From contig NZ_CP012916.1 in NCBI RefSeq assembly GCF_001315015.1, forward strand, positions 698,001 through 762,000: a stretch of DNA of 64,000 nucleotides, read 5' to 3'. The stretch is from Azospirillum brasilense. Lineage in GTDB: Bacteria > Pseudomonadota > Alphaproteobacteria > Azospirillales > Azospirillaceae. The notes beneath the pieces are model-generated. The model was not told the origin of the DNA and did not search any database. It saw only the letters and a list, made by a program, of their open reading frames with translations. Of this stretch, positions 16,942 to 25,494 are shown piece after piece. The first letter of the stretch is position 1, and each line of letters opens with the position of its first letter. The position numbers and the translations under genes are program-made.

Positions 16942-17997
16942 ATGCCCCGTTCCCTCCTCCCACGCTCGCCGGCCCGCAAGGCGCTGCTCGCCGCCGCCCT
17001 GCTGGCGGCCCTGCTTCCCCTGTCCGCGGCGGCGGCGGCCGAGCCCGGCACCCTGACCGTGCAGCCGCGCCCGGTGGAGGATCTGAAGGCGGTCTTCGCC
17101 ACGGTGGAAAGCGTGCGCGAGACGCTGGCCCGCACCCGCATCGGCGGCACGGTGGCCGACCTGACGGTGACGGAGGGCGACAAGGTGACCGTCGGGCAGG
17201 TCATCGCCACCGTGCGCGACCCCAAACTGCCGCTCCAGCTCGCAGCACTCGACGCACGCATCCAGGCGCTGACGGCGCAGCAGCACCAGGCGGAGCTGGA
17301 GCTGGGCCGCGCCCGCCAGCTCCGCTCCAGCGGCACCGGCACGCAGCAACGGCTGGACGACGCGCAGGCCGCGCTGGACGTCGCCCGCGCCCAGATCGCC
17401 GCCATGGAGGCCGAACGCTCCGTCGTCGCCCAGCAGTTGCGGGAGGGTGAGGTGCTGGCCCCCGCCGCCGGGCGCATCCTTCAGGTCAAGGTGATCGCCG
17501 GCGCCGTGGTCATGCCGGGCGAGCCGGTCGCCAGCATCGCCACCGACACCTACATCCTGCGGCTGCGCCTGCCGGAGCGGCACGCCCGCTTCCTGAAGGA
17601 GGGCGACCCGGTGCTGGTCGGCCAGCGCGGGTTGGCGCCGGTGGCCCTCGCCGACCCCGGCGCCACGGCGCTGGCGCGCGGCGCCGTCCGGCAGGTCTAT
17701 CCGGAGATGGCCGGGGGGCAGGTGATCGCCGACGCCTCGGTCAGCGGCCTTGGCGACTTCTTCGTCGGCGAGCGGGTGCGGGTCTACGTCGCCACCGGCA
17801 CGCGCGACGCGGTGGTGATCCCGCCGGACTGGCTGCTGCGCCGCTTCGGCACCGATTTCGTCCGGCTGGCCGACGGGACGGAGGTCCCGGTCCAGGCGGG
17901 TGGCGAGATTCCCACGGTCGGCGACCGGCCCGGCGGGCTGGAGATCCTGTCCGGCCTGAAGCCCGGCGACGTCATCGTCCGCCCGGCGGGCTCGTGA
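16942..17997 (+). CDS. RND efflux periplasmic adaptor subunit
   Basis: 351 residues. A signal peptide of about 33 residues (ALLAAALLAALLPLSAAAAAEPG) is followed by a biotinyl-lipoyl half (RIGGTVADLTVTEGDKVTVGQVIATV), a helical hairpin (AALDARIQALTAQQHQAELELGRAR), the second lipoyl half (GRILQVKVIAGAVVMPGEPVASI) and beta-barrel/membrane-proximal domains. It links the inner-membrane RND pump to an outer-membrane channel not encoded here. It is the first gene of a three-gene operon with the permease and a rhodanese, transcribed from the promoter that carries the SqrR-like operator. Confidence 0.92.
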   Translation: MPRSLLPRSPARKALLAAALLAALLPLSAAAAAEPGTLTVQPRPVEDLKAVFATVESVRETLARTRIGGTVADLTVTEGDKVTVGQVIATVRDPKLPLQLAALDARIQALTAQQHQAELELGRARQLRSSGTGTQQRLDDAQAALDVARAQIAAMEAERSVVAQQLREGEVLAPAAGRILQVKVIAGAVVMPGEPVASIATDTYILRLRLPERHARFLKEGDPVLVGQRGLAPVALADPGATALARGAVRQVYPEMAGGQVIADASVSGLGDFFVGERVRVYVATGTRDAVVIPPDWLLRRFGTDFVRLADGTEVPVQAGGEIPTVGDRPGGLEILSGLKPGDVIVRPAGS

Positions 17998-18007
17998 GGG
18001 GGGCGCC

Positions 18008-21000
18008 ATGAGGCTCGGCCTTTCCGGGGTGCTGACGCGGACCTTTATCCGCTCCCCCCTGACCCCGCTGCTGCTGCTCGCCTCGCTGGCGGTCGGCGCC
18101 ATCGCCCTGATGTCCCTCCCGCGCGAGGAGGAGCCGCAGATCAGCGTCCCCATGGTCGACATCCTCGTCCAGGCCGACGGGCTGAAGGCCGGCGACGCGG
18201 TGGAGTTGGTCACCCGGCCGCTGGAGGAGATCGTCAAGGGCATCGACGGGGTCGAGCACACCTACAGCCAGACCATGGACGACCGCGTGGTGGTCACCGC
18301 GCGCTTCCTCGTCGGCACCCCGTCCGACGACGCCATCCTGCGCGTGCACGAGCGGGTGCGGGCCAGCATGGACCGCATCCCGCTGGGCATCCCGGAGCCG
18401 CTGATCGTCGGGCGCGGCATCAACGACGTCGCCATCCTGACGCTGACCCTGTCGCCCCGGGCGGAGGCCGCCGGGCGATGGACCGTCAACGCCCTGCACG
18501 GGGTGGCTGACGACCTGCTGGGCCAGCTCACCCAGATCGAGGATGTGGGGCGCAGCGTCATCGTCGGCGGCCAGCCCGACCAGATCCGGTTGGAGCCCGA
18601 CCCGGAACGGCTGGCGCTCTACGGCGTCACGCTGAACCAGCTCGTCGACAAGGTGAAGAACGCCAACCGCTCCTTCATCGCCGGGTCGCTGCGCAGCGCG
18701 GGGGGCAGCCTGCCGGTGGTCGCCGGCCAGACGCTCCAGGGGACGGCGGACATCGGGCTGCTTCTGGTCACCACCCGCGACGGGCGGCCCGTCTACGTGA
18801 AGGATGTGGCCGACGTGGTGGCGGGGGCGCGCCCCGGCGAGAGCGGCGCCTGGCATCTGGTGCCGGACGGCAAGGGCGGGCTGGTCCGCACCCCCGCCGT
18901 CACCATCGCCATCGCCAAGCGCGCCGGGGCCAACGCCGTCACCATCGCCGACCGCGTGCTGGAGCGCGTCCAGGCCATCCAGGCGGAGGGGCTGCCCAGG
19001 GACCTGACGCTGACCGTCACCCGCAACTACGGCGAGACGGCCGACGAGAAGGTGAACGAGCTGCTCTTCCATCTGGCGCTCGCCACCATCACCATCGTCG
19101 GGCTGATCGTGCTCGCCATCGGCTGGCGCGAGGGGCTGGTGACCCTGGTGGTCATCCCGACGACGATCCTGCTGACCCTGTTCGCGTCCTGGCTGATGGG
19201 CTACACCGTCAACCGGGTCAGCCTGTTCGCCCTGATCTTCTCCATCGGCATCCTGGTGGACGACGCCATCGTCGTGGTGGAGAACATCGACCGCCACTGG
19301 TCGATGCGCGACGGGCGGAGCAAGGTCCAGGCCGCCGTCGAGGCGGTGGCGGAGGTCGGCAACCCGACCATCGTCGCCACCCTGACGGTCATCGCCGCGC
19401 TCTTGCCGATGATGTTCGTGTCCGGCCTGATGGGGCCCTACATGAGCCCGATCCCGGCCAACGCTTCCGCCGCCATGGTCTTCAGCTTCTTCGTCGCCAT
19501 GGTGCTGACGCCCTGGCTGATGGTGACGCTGCGTCCGGGGGAGTCTCCGGCGGGTGGGCACGGCGAGCAGGACGGCGGGCGGCTGGGGCGCCTCTACCGC
19601 GCCGCCGCGCGCCCGATCGTGCGCAGCAAGCGCCGGGCCTGGGTCTTCCTGCTGGCGGTCGGGGTGGCGACGCTCGCCTCCACAGGGCTGTTCTACACCA
19701 AGGACGTGGCGGTGAAGCTGCTGCCCTTCGACAACAAGTCCGAGCTTCAGGTGGTGCTCGACCTGCCGCGCGGCGCCGCGCCGGAGGACACGGAGCGCCT
19801 CCTGTTCGCCGCCGCCGGAAAAATCGCCGATCTGCCGGAGTTGGCCAGCGTCCAGGCCTATGCCGGGACCGCGGCCCCCTTCAATTTCAACGGTCTGGTC
19901 CGGCACTACTACCTGCGCGACCAGCCCGAGCAGGGCGACCTCCAGGTCAACCTCGCCCCCAAAGGCGAGCGGAGCCGCAGCAGCCATGCGGTCGCGCTCG
20001 ACATCCGGGCGCGGCTGGCCACTCTCCCCCTGCCCGCCGGGACCGTCCTGAAGGTGGTCGAGGTGCCGCCCGGCCCGCCCGTGCTGTCCACCCTGCTCAT
20101 GGAGGTCTACGGCCCCGACGCCGAGACCCGGCGCAAGGCGGCGCTGGCGGTGGAGGACGCCTTCCGCGGCGTGGACTTCATCGTCGATGTGGAGAACAGC
20201 ATCCGCCCGACCGGCGACCGGCTGCGCTTCGCCCTGGACCGCGAGAGCCTGGAGTTCCACGGCGTCGAGGAGCAGGCCGTCTACGACACGCTGCGGGCGC
20301 TGACCGGCGGGGTGCCGGTCGGCTACTCGCACCGCGGGGCGGGGCGCACACCCATCGAGATCGCCGTGCAGATGCCGCGCTCCGGCCTGTTCCTGTCCGA
20401 GCGCCTGCTCGCCACCCCGGTTCCGGGGGCGCGCGGCACGGTGGAGCTGGGCGATCTGGTGACGATGACCCGCGAACCGGCCTCCCACACGCTGTTCCGC
20501 CACAACGGGCGCTTCGCGGAGATGGTCATGGCCGATCTGGCCGGACGGTTCGAGGCGCCGATCTACGGCATGCTGGCGGTGCAGGAACGGCTGAAAACCG
20601 TCGATTGGGCCGCCGCCGGGCTGGCCGCGGCGCCGGAGATCCGGATGCACGGCCAGCCCGACGACCAGAGCCGGCCCGTGCTGCTGTGGGACGGCGAGTG
20701 GGAGATCACCTACGTCACCTTCCGCGACATGGGGGCGGCCTTCGGGGTGGCGATCCTCGGCATCTATCTGCTGGTCGTCGCGCAGTTCGGCAGCTTCAAG
20801 CTGCCGCTGGTCATCCTGGTGCCGGTGCCGCTGACGCTGATCGGCATCGTGCTGGGCCACTGGCTGTTCGGAGCGGCCTTCACCGCCACCTCGATGATCG
20901 GCTTCATCGCGCTGGCCGGGATCATCGTGCGCAACTCCATCCTGCTGGTGGACTTCATCCGCCATCTGCGGGAGCGCGGGACGCCGCTGCGCGAGGCGGT

Positions 21001-21262
21001 GCTGGAGGCCGGGGCCATCCGCTTCAAGCCGATCCTGCTGACCGCCGTCGCCGCGATGATCGGCGCCGCCTTCATCCTGACCGATCCGATCTTCCAGGGG
21101 CTGGCGATCTCGCTGCTGTTCGGGCTGTTCAGCTCGACCCTCCTGACGGTGCTGGTGATCCCGGCGATCTACATCGTCCTGCGCGGGGAGGAGGCGTCCG
21201 CCGCTCCCCCGCTACCGCCCGCCGTCCACCGCCGCCGTGAACTCCTCGACATCCAGGGATGA
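18008..21262 (+). CDS. RND efflux permease subunit
   Basis: 1084 residues, full length for the AcrB/MdtC superfamily. The first membrane helix is at about 12-32, and two large periplasmic loops and two groups of membrane helices follow, including FALIFSIGILVDDAIVVVENIDRH with the conserved proton-relay aspartates and, in the second half, FIALAGIIVRNSILLVDFIRH. The substrate is not evident. The position between an adaptor and a rhodanese, under an SqrR/BigR-like promoter, points to export of sulfur-related toxic compounds. Its stop overlaps the rhodanese ATG (ATGA). Confidence 0.93.
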   Translation: MRLGLSGVLTRTFIRSPLTPLLLLASLAVGAIALMSLPREEEPQISVPMVDILVQADGLKAGDAVELVTRPLEEIVKGIDGVEHTYSQTMDDRVVVTARFLVGTPSDDAILRVHERVRASMDRIPLGIPEPLIVGRGINDVAILTLTLSPRAEAAGRWTVNALHGVADDLLGQLTQIEDVGRSVIVGGQPDQIRLEPDPERLALYGVTLNQLVDKVKNANRSFIAGSLRSAGGSLPVVAGQTLQGTADIGLLLVTTRDGRPVYVKDVADVVAGARPGESGAWHLVPDGKGGLVRTPAVTIAIAKRAGANAVTIADRVLERVQAIQAEGLPRDLTLTVTRNYGETADEKVNELLFHLALATITIVGLIVLAIGWREGLVTLVVIPTTILLTLFASWLMGYTVNRVSLFALIFSIGILVDDAIVVVENIDRHWSMRDGRSKVQAAVEAVAEVGNPTIVATLTVIAALLPMMFVSGLMGPYMSPIPANASAAMVFSFFVAMVLTPWLMVTLRPGESPAGGHGEQDGGRLGRLYRAAARPIVRSKRRAWVFLLAVGVATLASTGLFYTKDVAVKLLPFDNKSELQVVLDLPRGAAPEDTERLLFAAAGKIADLPELASVQAYAGTAAPFNFNGLVRHYYLRDQPEQGDLQVNLAPKGERSRSSHAVALDIRARLATLPLPAGTVLKVVEVPPGPPVLSTLLMEVYGPDAETRRKAALAVEDAFRGVDFIVDVENSIRPTGDRLRFALDRESLEFHGVEEQAVYDTLRALTGGVPVGYSHRGAGRTPIEIAVQMPRSGLFLSERLLATPVPGARGTVELGDLVTMTREPASHTLFRHNGRFAEMVMADLAGRFEAPIYGMLAVQERLKTVDWAAAGLAAAPEIRMHGQPDDQSRPVLLWDGEWEITYVTFRDMGAAFGVAILGIYLLVVAQFGSFKLPLVILVPVPLTLIGIVLGHWLFGAAFTATSMIGFIALAGIIVRNSILLVDFIRHLRERGTPLREAVLEAGAIRFKPILLTAVAAMIGAAFILTDPIFQGLAISLLFGLFSSTLLTVLVIPAIYIVLRGEEASAAPPLPPAVHRRRELLDIQG

Positions 21263-21639
21263 CCATGCTCAAGACCCTTCTTTCCCGTCTCGGCCTCAAC
21301 CGGAGCGCAAACCCCATGAGCGACCAGATCAAGACCGTCGACGCCGGCACCGTCATGGGCTGGCTGAAGGACGGCTCGGCGGTGATCGTCGATGTCCGCG
21401 AGCCGCAAGAGCACCGCGCCGGCCACATCCCCGGCGCCACGCTGGTGCCGCTGTCGCAGTTCGATCCGGCCCGCGTGCCGGACGCGACGGGCAAGCATCT
21501 CGTCTTCCATTGCCAGAGCGGACGCCGCTGCGGTCCGGCGTCGGCCCGGATGGCGGCCGCCGGATTTTCCGGGGACATCCACCGGCTGAGCGGCGGCATG
21601 GCCGCCTGGATGGCCGCGTCCGGGCCGGTCGAGCGCTGA
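21259..21639 (+). CDS. Rhodanese-domain sulfurtransferase
   Basis: 126 residues, a single rhodanese domain (about 24-122). The active loop CQSGRRC starts at the catalytic Cys85, and the CH2 motif region AVIVDVREPQEHRAGHIPGA is clear. It transfers sulfane sulfur between carriers, such as persulfide made by SQR. The ATG at 21259 overlaps the permease stop; a second ATG at 21265 has AGGGA upstream and may be the true start. The gene is coupled to the RND pump, an unusual partnership outside sulfide-responsive operons. Confidence 0.92.
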   Translation: MTMLKTLLSRLGLNRSANPMSDQIKTVDAGTVMGWLKDGSAVIVDVREPQEHRAGHIPGATLVPLSQFDPARVPDATGKHLVFHCQSGRRCGPASARMAAAGFSGDIHRLSGGMAAWMAASGPVER

Positions 21640-21649
21640 AGGGAGTGTT

Positions 21650-22000
21650 TCAGGAGCTGGGGTCCGCCTCGGCCACGCAGCGCGCGCCGACGCAGAACTG
21701 ACGGTACAGCTCCAGCAGGAGCGGGCGCACCCGGTCCGACCCGATGCGGTAGTGGATCGAGGTGCCGTCGCGCCGGGTGGCGACCAGCCCCTCGTCCCGC
21801 AGCTTGGCGAGGTGCTGGGACAGGTTCGACTGCGACAGGCCGAGCCGCCGCGCGAGGTCGCCCACCGGCATTTCCCCGTCCAGCAGGCTGCACAGGATCA
21901 TCAGCCGGTGGCGGCTGGCGATGGAGCGCAGGAAGGTTTCCGCCTCGGCGGCCCGCTCTTCCAGCTCGGCGGGGTCGAGCGGCGGCTCGATGGATGGCAT
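21650..22000 (-). CDS. ArsR-family persulfide-sensing repressor, SqrR/BigR-like
   Basis: 116 residues with the ArsR winged HTH (HRLMILCSLLDGEMPVGDLARRLG, then LSQSNLSQHLAKLRDEGLVATRR). Cys37 (MILCSL) and Cys103 (RQFCVGARC) occupy the places of the two cysteines that form a tetrasulfide link in SqrR and BigR. A third, Cys108, is extra. No metal-binding CxC motif of ArsR or SmtB is seen. It is convergent with the rhodanese gene and has an operator-like repeat in front of it, so it probably represses itself and both sulfide operons until persulfide appears. Confidence 0.9.
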   Translation of the reverse strand: MPSIEPPLDPAELEERAAEAETFLRSIASRHRLMILCSLLDGEMPVGDLARRLGLSQSNLSQHLAKLRDEGLVATRRDGTSIHYRIGSDRVRPLLLELYRQFCVGARCVAEADPSS

Positions 22001-22018
22001 GGGCCACGTCCACCCTTT

Positions 22019-22038
22019 AAATGAGATGTTTCTAATTT
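22019..22038 (-). promoter_or_regulatory. Operator-like site before the ArsR-family gene
   Basis: AAATGAGATGTTTCTAATTT is an imperfect inverted repeat just upstream of the repressor start at 22000, beside a -10-like TATAAATT on the minus strand. Its reverse complement matches the 16871-16890 site at 13 of 20 positions, including TTAG and TCT at the same spacing. This supports one repressor for both sites. Confidence 0.55.
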
Positions 22039-22185
22039 ATAGGCTGCTCCCCGCCGATCAAGCGGATTGTGACCGGCCTTCCTGAACCGTACTTGAACGC
22101 CCCGTTCAGGCGGGGCTCAGCCGCCCCTTGCCATGATCACTCCTGTTCGGGCGGACCTCCCGCCCCTTGCGATGGAGATAGGATC

Positions 22186-22557
22186 ATGAATCGTTCGACC
22201 ACCCTCCCACTCCTGGCCGCGGCCGTCGCTGCCCTTCTGCTGTCCGGTCCCGCCGACGCCGGCGAGCGGCAACATACGGTCCAGGCCGCCTCGCCGCAGC
22301 CGGTCGCCGAGGTGCTGCGGACCGGGAGCGGCACCGTCTCCGGAACGGTTGCCGCAGCGGGCGCGACCTGGATGACCGTCCAGGACGACAGCGCGCGGAC
22401 GGACGTCATGGTGCGCGGCCTCCTGCCGGAAGGCATCAAGCCGGGCGCCCCCATCACCGTCACCGGGCGCGTCCGCAACGGCGGGCTGATGGCCAGCGAG
22501 ATCATCCTCGCCGATGGCACGCTGCACCGGCCGTCCCGCGACCACGACGACGATTGA
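22186..22557 (+). CDS. Exported small OB-fold-like protein
   Basis: 123 residues. The signal peptide is about 1-25 (TLPLLAAAVAALLLSGPADA). The mature part reads as short beta strands (GSGTVSGTVAAAGATWMTVQDDSART; PITVTGRVRNGGLMASEIIL), the pattern of periplasmic OB-fold or BOF-type stress proteins. It ends in acidic RDHDDD, which could bind metal. A GGAGATAGG ribosome site precedes the ATG. It lies ahead of a sigma factor gene with about 90 bp between. The exact family is not recognised with certainty. Confidence 0.72.
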   Translation: MNRSTTLPLLAAAVAALLLSGPADAGERQHTVQAASPQPVAEVLRTGSGTVSGTVAAAGATWMTVQDDSARTDVMVRGLLPEGIKPGAPITVTGRVRNGGLMASEIILADGTLHRPSRDHDDD

Positions 22558-22649
22558 CCGCGGAAAGCGTCCCGCCCCGGGATTAAAAGGCCCTCCCGAA
22601 ACGAAAACGGAGCAGGAATTCGGGAAAATCCAGTCCACGGGGTGGAGAC

Positions 22650-23168
22650 GTGACGTTCAGCCTGCGCGATCAACTGTCGAATCAACTGCGCTCCCTGCGC
22701 CGCTACGCCCTCGCGCTGGCGCGCAACCGCGACGACGCGGAGGATCTCGTGCAGGAGACGCTGGTGCGCGCCATTTCCGGCTCCCGGACCTTCCGGCCGA
22801 ACGGCGACCTGCGGTCCTGGCTGTTCGGCATCCTGCACAACGTCCACGTCAACGGGGTGCGGCGGGAGCAGGTGCGGGCGCGCGGCGCCTCGGCCATCGA
22901 GGCGATGACCTACGGGCAGATGCCGCCCAACCAGCCGGACCATGTGGAGCTGATGCGGACCATCGAGGCCTTCTCCACCCTTCCCGACGAGCAGCGGCGC
23001 GTCCTGACCCTCGTCGCCGTGGAGGGGATGAGCTACCAGGAGGCCGCCCGCCAGCTCGACATTCCGCTCGGCACGCTGATGTCGCGCCTGGCCCGCGGGC
23101 GGGAGGCGCTGCGCGTGGAGATGGGCCACCGCGGCCGCGCCCAGACCGCCCTGCGGGTGGCGAGGTGA
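22650..23168 (+). CDS. ECF-type RNA polymerase sigma factor
   Basis: 172 residues from a GTG. Region 2 (about 14-80) has ALALARNRDDAEDLVQETLVRA and DLRSWLFGILHNVHVN. Region 4 (about 112-165) has STLPDEQRRVLTLVAVEGM followed by YQEAARQLDIPLGTLMSRLARGREAL. It is a stress-type extracytoplasmic sigma factor that directs polymerase to its own promoter set. The next gene, 3 bp on, encodes its membrane anti-sigma factor. The conserved SYQE and LPLGT-type motifs place it among the ECF sigma factors common in alphaproteobacteria. Confidence 0.93.
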   Translation: MTFSLRDQLSNQLRSLRRYALALARNRDDAEDLVQETLVRAISGSRTFRPNGDLRSWLFGILHNVHVNGVRREQVRARGASAIEAMTYGQMPPNQPDHVELMRTIEAFSTLPDEQRRVLTLVAVEGMSYQEAARQLDIPLGTLMSRLARGREALRVEMGHRGRAQTALRVAR

Positions 23169-23171
23169 GCC

Positions 23172-23990
23172 ATGGGCGGTGATCCCATCAGCCTCAACCA
23201 GGACGCCGACCTGCATCTCTACATGGACGGCGAGATGGAGCCGGCCCGCCGCGCCGCCTTCGAGGCGCAGTTGGTCGCCAACCCGGCCCTGGCCGCCAAG
23301 CTGGACGAGTACCGGCACCAGCAGGAAATGCTGAAGCTGGGGCTGGACATGATGGCCGCCGTTTCGGTGCAGGAGACCGAAACGCTGGCCGGGCGCCTGC
23401 GCTGGCGTCTGGACATGGACCGCTTCAGCCGGCGGGTCGCCCCGCTGGCCGCCGCGATGCTGCTGGTCATGGGGGGATGGAGCCTGACCCTGTGGGTGCA
23501 GTCGGGCGGGGCCGCCGGACCGCAACTGGCCGGCGAGATCGACGACGTCCCGGCCTTCGCGGACGAGGCGGCGGAGGCGCATTCCAAGGCCGTCGCGCTC
23601 AACACGCTGCAGCCGACCCCGCCCCAGACGAACGTCACACCGGTCCCGGTTCAGACCGCCCAGGTGCCGCTGCCGGAGGGCCGCGGCATGACGGTGGCGC
23701 TTCCCGCCATCGGTCCCGAACTCACCCTGATCCGGGCCAGCATCGTGCCATGGAACCATGGCACCGCTCTTCAGTTTCTCTACAGGGAGCCGGACGGCGA
23801 ACTGCTGACCCTGTTCGTGGCGTCCGGCGAGCCGGCTCAGGACGGCGCCCTGCACACCGTCGTGCATGACAGCCTGCGGCTCGTCTATTGGCGGGCCGGG
23901 GTGGTCGCCTACACCGTCACCGGCAACAAGGCCGACGGCGATCTGTTGACCGTCGCCAAGAAAATGGCGGACAGCATCCGCCGATCCTGA
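23172..23990 (+). CDS. Membrane anti-sigma factor
   Basis: 272 residues. The cytoplasmic N-terminus (about 1-85) has LHLYMDGEMEPARRAAFEAQL, the helical start of anti-sigma domains, but no HxxxCxxC zinc motif, so it is not a ZAS protein. One membrane helix is at about 95-112 (APLAAAMLLVMGGWSLTLWV). A Pro/Thr/Gln-rich periplasmic linker leads to a C-terminal domain (about 175-265). It begins 3 bp after the ECF sigma gene and almost certainly holds that sigma factor until an envelope signal arrives. Confidence 0.88.
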   Translation: MGGDPISLNQDADLHLYMDGEMEPARRAAFEAQLVANPALAAKLDEYRHQQEMLKLGLDMMAAVSVQETETLAGRLRWRLDMDRFSRRVAPLAAAMLLVMGGWSLTLWVQSGGAAGPQLAGEIDDVPAFADEAAEAHSKAVALNTLQPTPPQTNVTPVPVQTAQVPLPEGRGMTVALPAIGPELTLIRASIVPWNHGTALQFLYREPDGELLTLFVASGEPAQDGALHTVVHDSLRLVYWRAGVVAYTVTGNKADGDLLTVAKKMADSIRRS

Positions 23991-24049
23991 CACCGCACCG
24001 CCCTGAGACCCTGTCGGGCGGAGCCCCACCAAGCCTGTGGAGCCCAGCC

Positions 24050-24385
24050 ATGAGCCTGTACACCGATCCGGACGAGCGGAACGGCCATCCGCTGGACATG
24101 GTCGAAACCTTCGTCGCCCGCGAGCATTGGGAACCGATCCTGCGGCAGGCCGCCTTCAACGGCATGGTGCTGGGCGCGGTCACCCTGCTGCTGGGGCTGG
24201 ACGCGCTGCCCGGCCTCGCGATCATCCACATCATCACCTTCGCGTCGGGCATGGCCCAGGGCTTCCTGGCGCTGCGCCTGGAGGAGAGCGGACAGGACGA
24301 GGCCGCCGTCGCCGTGGGGCGCCGCTCCATGGCCGCCTTCACGCTGGCCTCGCTCACCCTGTTCCTGATGCCCTTCGCGGCCTGA
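24050..24385 (+). CDS. Small membrane protein of unknown function
   Basis: 111 residues with three hydrophobic segments: about 38-55 (FNGMVLGAVTLLLGLDAL), 58-75 (LAIIHIITFASGMAQGF) and 95-110 (AAFTLASLTLFLMPFAA). The hydrophilic N-terminus (YTDPDERNGHPLDMVETFV) is probably cytoplasmic. It follows the anti-sigma gene by about 60 bp on the same strand and may belong to the same regulon. I recognise no family. Confidence 0.65.
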   Translation: MSLYTDPDERNGHPLDMVETFVAREHWEPILRQAAFNGMVLGAVTLLLGLDALPGLAIIHIITFASGMAQGFLALRLEESGQDEAAVAVGRRSMAAFTLASLTLFLMPFAA

Positions 24386-24427
24386 CCCGCGCAGAAGTCA
24401 CGCGCGGAACCGGCTGTTCCGTGTCAT

Positions 24428-24449
24428 GGTCCCCGTCCCGCCGGGGACC
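24428..24449 (+). terminator. Hairpin after the sigma-factor gene group
   Basis: GGTCCCCG (24428-24435) and CGGGGACC (24442-24449) form a perfect 8-bp stem with a 6-nt loop, 40 bp after the last stop. No T run follows, so termination is possible but not sure. Confidence 0.4.
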
Positions 24450-24491
24450 TCCCCCGGATGGGGACGTCAAGCCAGGGAAATAGGACAGCCG

Positions 24492-24956
24492 ATGCGGGGC
24501 AGGCAGACACGCTCCGGGAGCCGGATGCAGATCCGCGCTCCCTATCTCGACCCGGTGCGTGTGGGGGAGACCTCGGGAAACCTGCGTTGCCGCTGCTGCG
24601 GGCGGCCCGACGGGGTGGTCGTGCGTTGCCTGCCCGACGGACGCTGGTACGACGGGGCGGACGAGACGTGGCGCGACGGACGCGGGCGCCGCGTGCCCTG
24701 GCCGGAGGCCGCCGAATACGGTGCGACCACCGACATCCTGGTCAGCGTCGAGGCGCTGCGCATCACCCGCTCGGCTGTGGAGCGGGTCCGCCTGCTGTGC
24801 AACCGCTGCCGCCGGCTGGAGGGCGCCGTTCATGGCCGCGCCCGCGCCCGGATCAGCATCCTGCTGCGCCGGGCCATTGGCGACCTGTTCCTGGGCCGCT
24901 ACGACGACCCCGCCGTTCTCACGGCGCTGGTCGCCCTCTATCGCAAGGACGGCTGA
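24492..24956 (+). CDS. Hypothetical protein with two Cys pairs (zinc ribbon-like)
   Basis: 154 residues from the ATG at 24492, or 143 from the one at 24525 (MQIRAPYLDPVRVGETSG). Two cysteine pairs, CRCCGRPDG near residue 34 and LCNRCRRLEG near 106, are about 70 residues apart, as in a split zinc ribbon or an HNH-like scaffold. A catalytic histidine motif is not evident. Between the pairs the sequence is basic and aromatic (DGRWYDGADETWRDGRGRR). The C-terminus is helical. No family is recognised. Confidence 0.6.
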   Translation: MRGRQTRSGSRMQIRAPYLDPVRVGETSGNLRCRCCGRPDGVVVRCLPDGRWYDGADETWRDGRGRRVPWPEAAEYGATTDILVSVEALRITRSAVERVRLLCNRCRRLEGAVHGRARARISILLRRAIGDLFLGRYDDPAVLTALVALYRKDG

Positions 24957-24970
24957 ACGGCGATCTCGCC

Positions 24971-25276
24971 TCAGCTGGCGGTGTCCTCGGCCATCCCGCC
25001 GTCGAGCCGTGCCGCCAACTCCCGCCGCGCCAGCAGCTCCGGCGCCACTGACGCCGCAGGGGCCGCGGCGGGCAGATGCCCATAGGCACCGATGCCAAAG
25101 GCACCGGCGTCGCCGACGATCCACTCCTCGGCGGGCGGGAGCGGCGGGGGCGTTTCGATCTTCCGGAACAGCGCGGCGGCGGAGGCCAGCGCGGAGGAAG
25201 CGGTGAGCGGGATCGTGGAATTCGCGCGTTCGGTCCGGCCCTGCATGGCCAGGACTTCATCATGTGCATCGGACAT
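24971..25276 (-). CDS. Hypothetical Ala/Pro-rich small protein
   Basis: 101 residues from the ATG at 25276, with AGGGAG seven bases upstream; a GTG at 25291 would add five. The N-terminus (MSDAHDEVLAMQGRTERAN) is polar, and a proline stretch ETPPPLPPAEEWIVGD sits in the middle. No signal peptide, membrane helix or known motif is seen. It is convergent with the zinc ribbon-like gene, 14 bp away. Function unknown. Confidence 0.55.
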   Translation of the reverse strand: MSDAHDEVLAMQGRTERANSTIPLTASSALASAAALFRKIETPPPLPPAEEWIVGDAGAFGIGAYGHLPAAAPAASVAPELLARRELAARLDGGMAEDTAS

Positions 25277-25494
25277 CGGACTCTCCCTCACCGCGTGACG
25301 AAGGGCAACGCTGAAACTGTGGCATGGAAGTCACGCTCCGTCCAATTGCACGAACGGATGAACCGCCGCTTGGACAACAGTCCGCCCCCACCGCCGGTTC
25401 ATAAGCAATTAGGGGGAATACATTCCGGGAGGAGCCGCGCGACCGTCCCGGCTGTTCAGACTGCGGCAGCTCAACGGGGAGAAACGGCTGACGC

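Noticed and set aside
17972..20965. A 997-codon minus-strand frame
   Set aside because: Antisense shadow of the RND permease; low-complexity His/Asp/Gln/Arg sequence with no domain.
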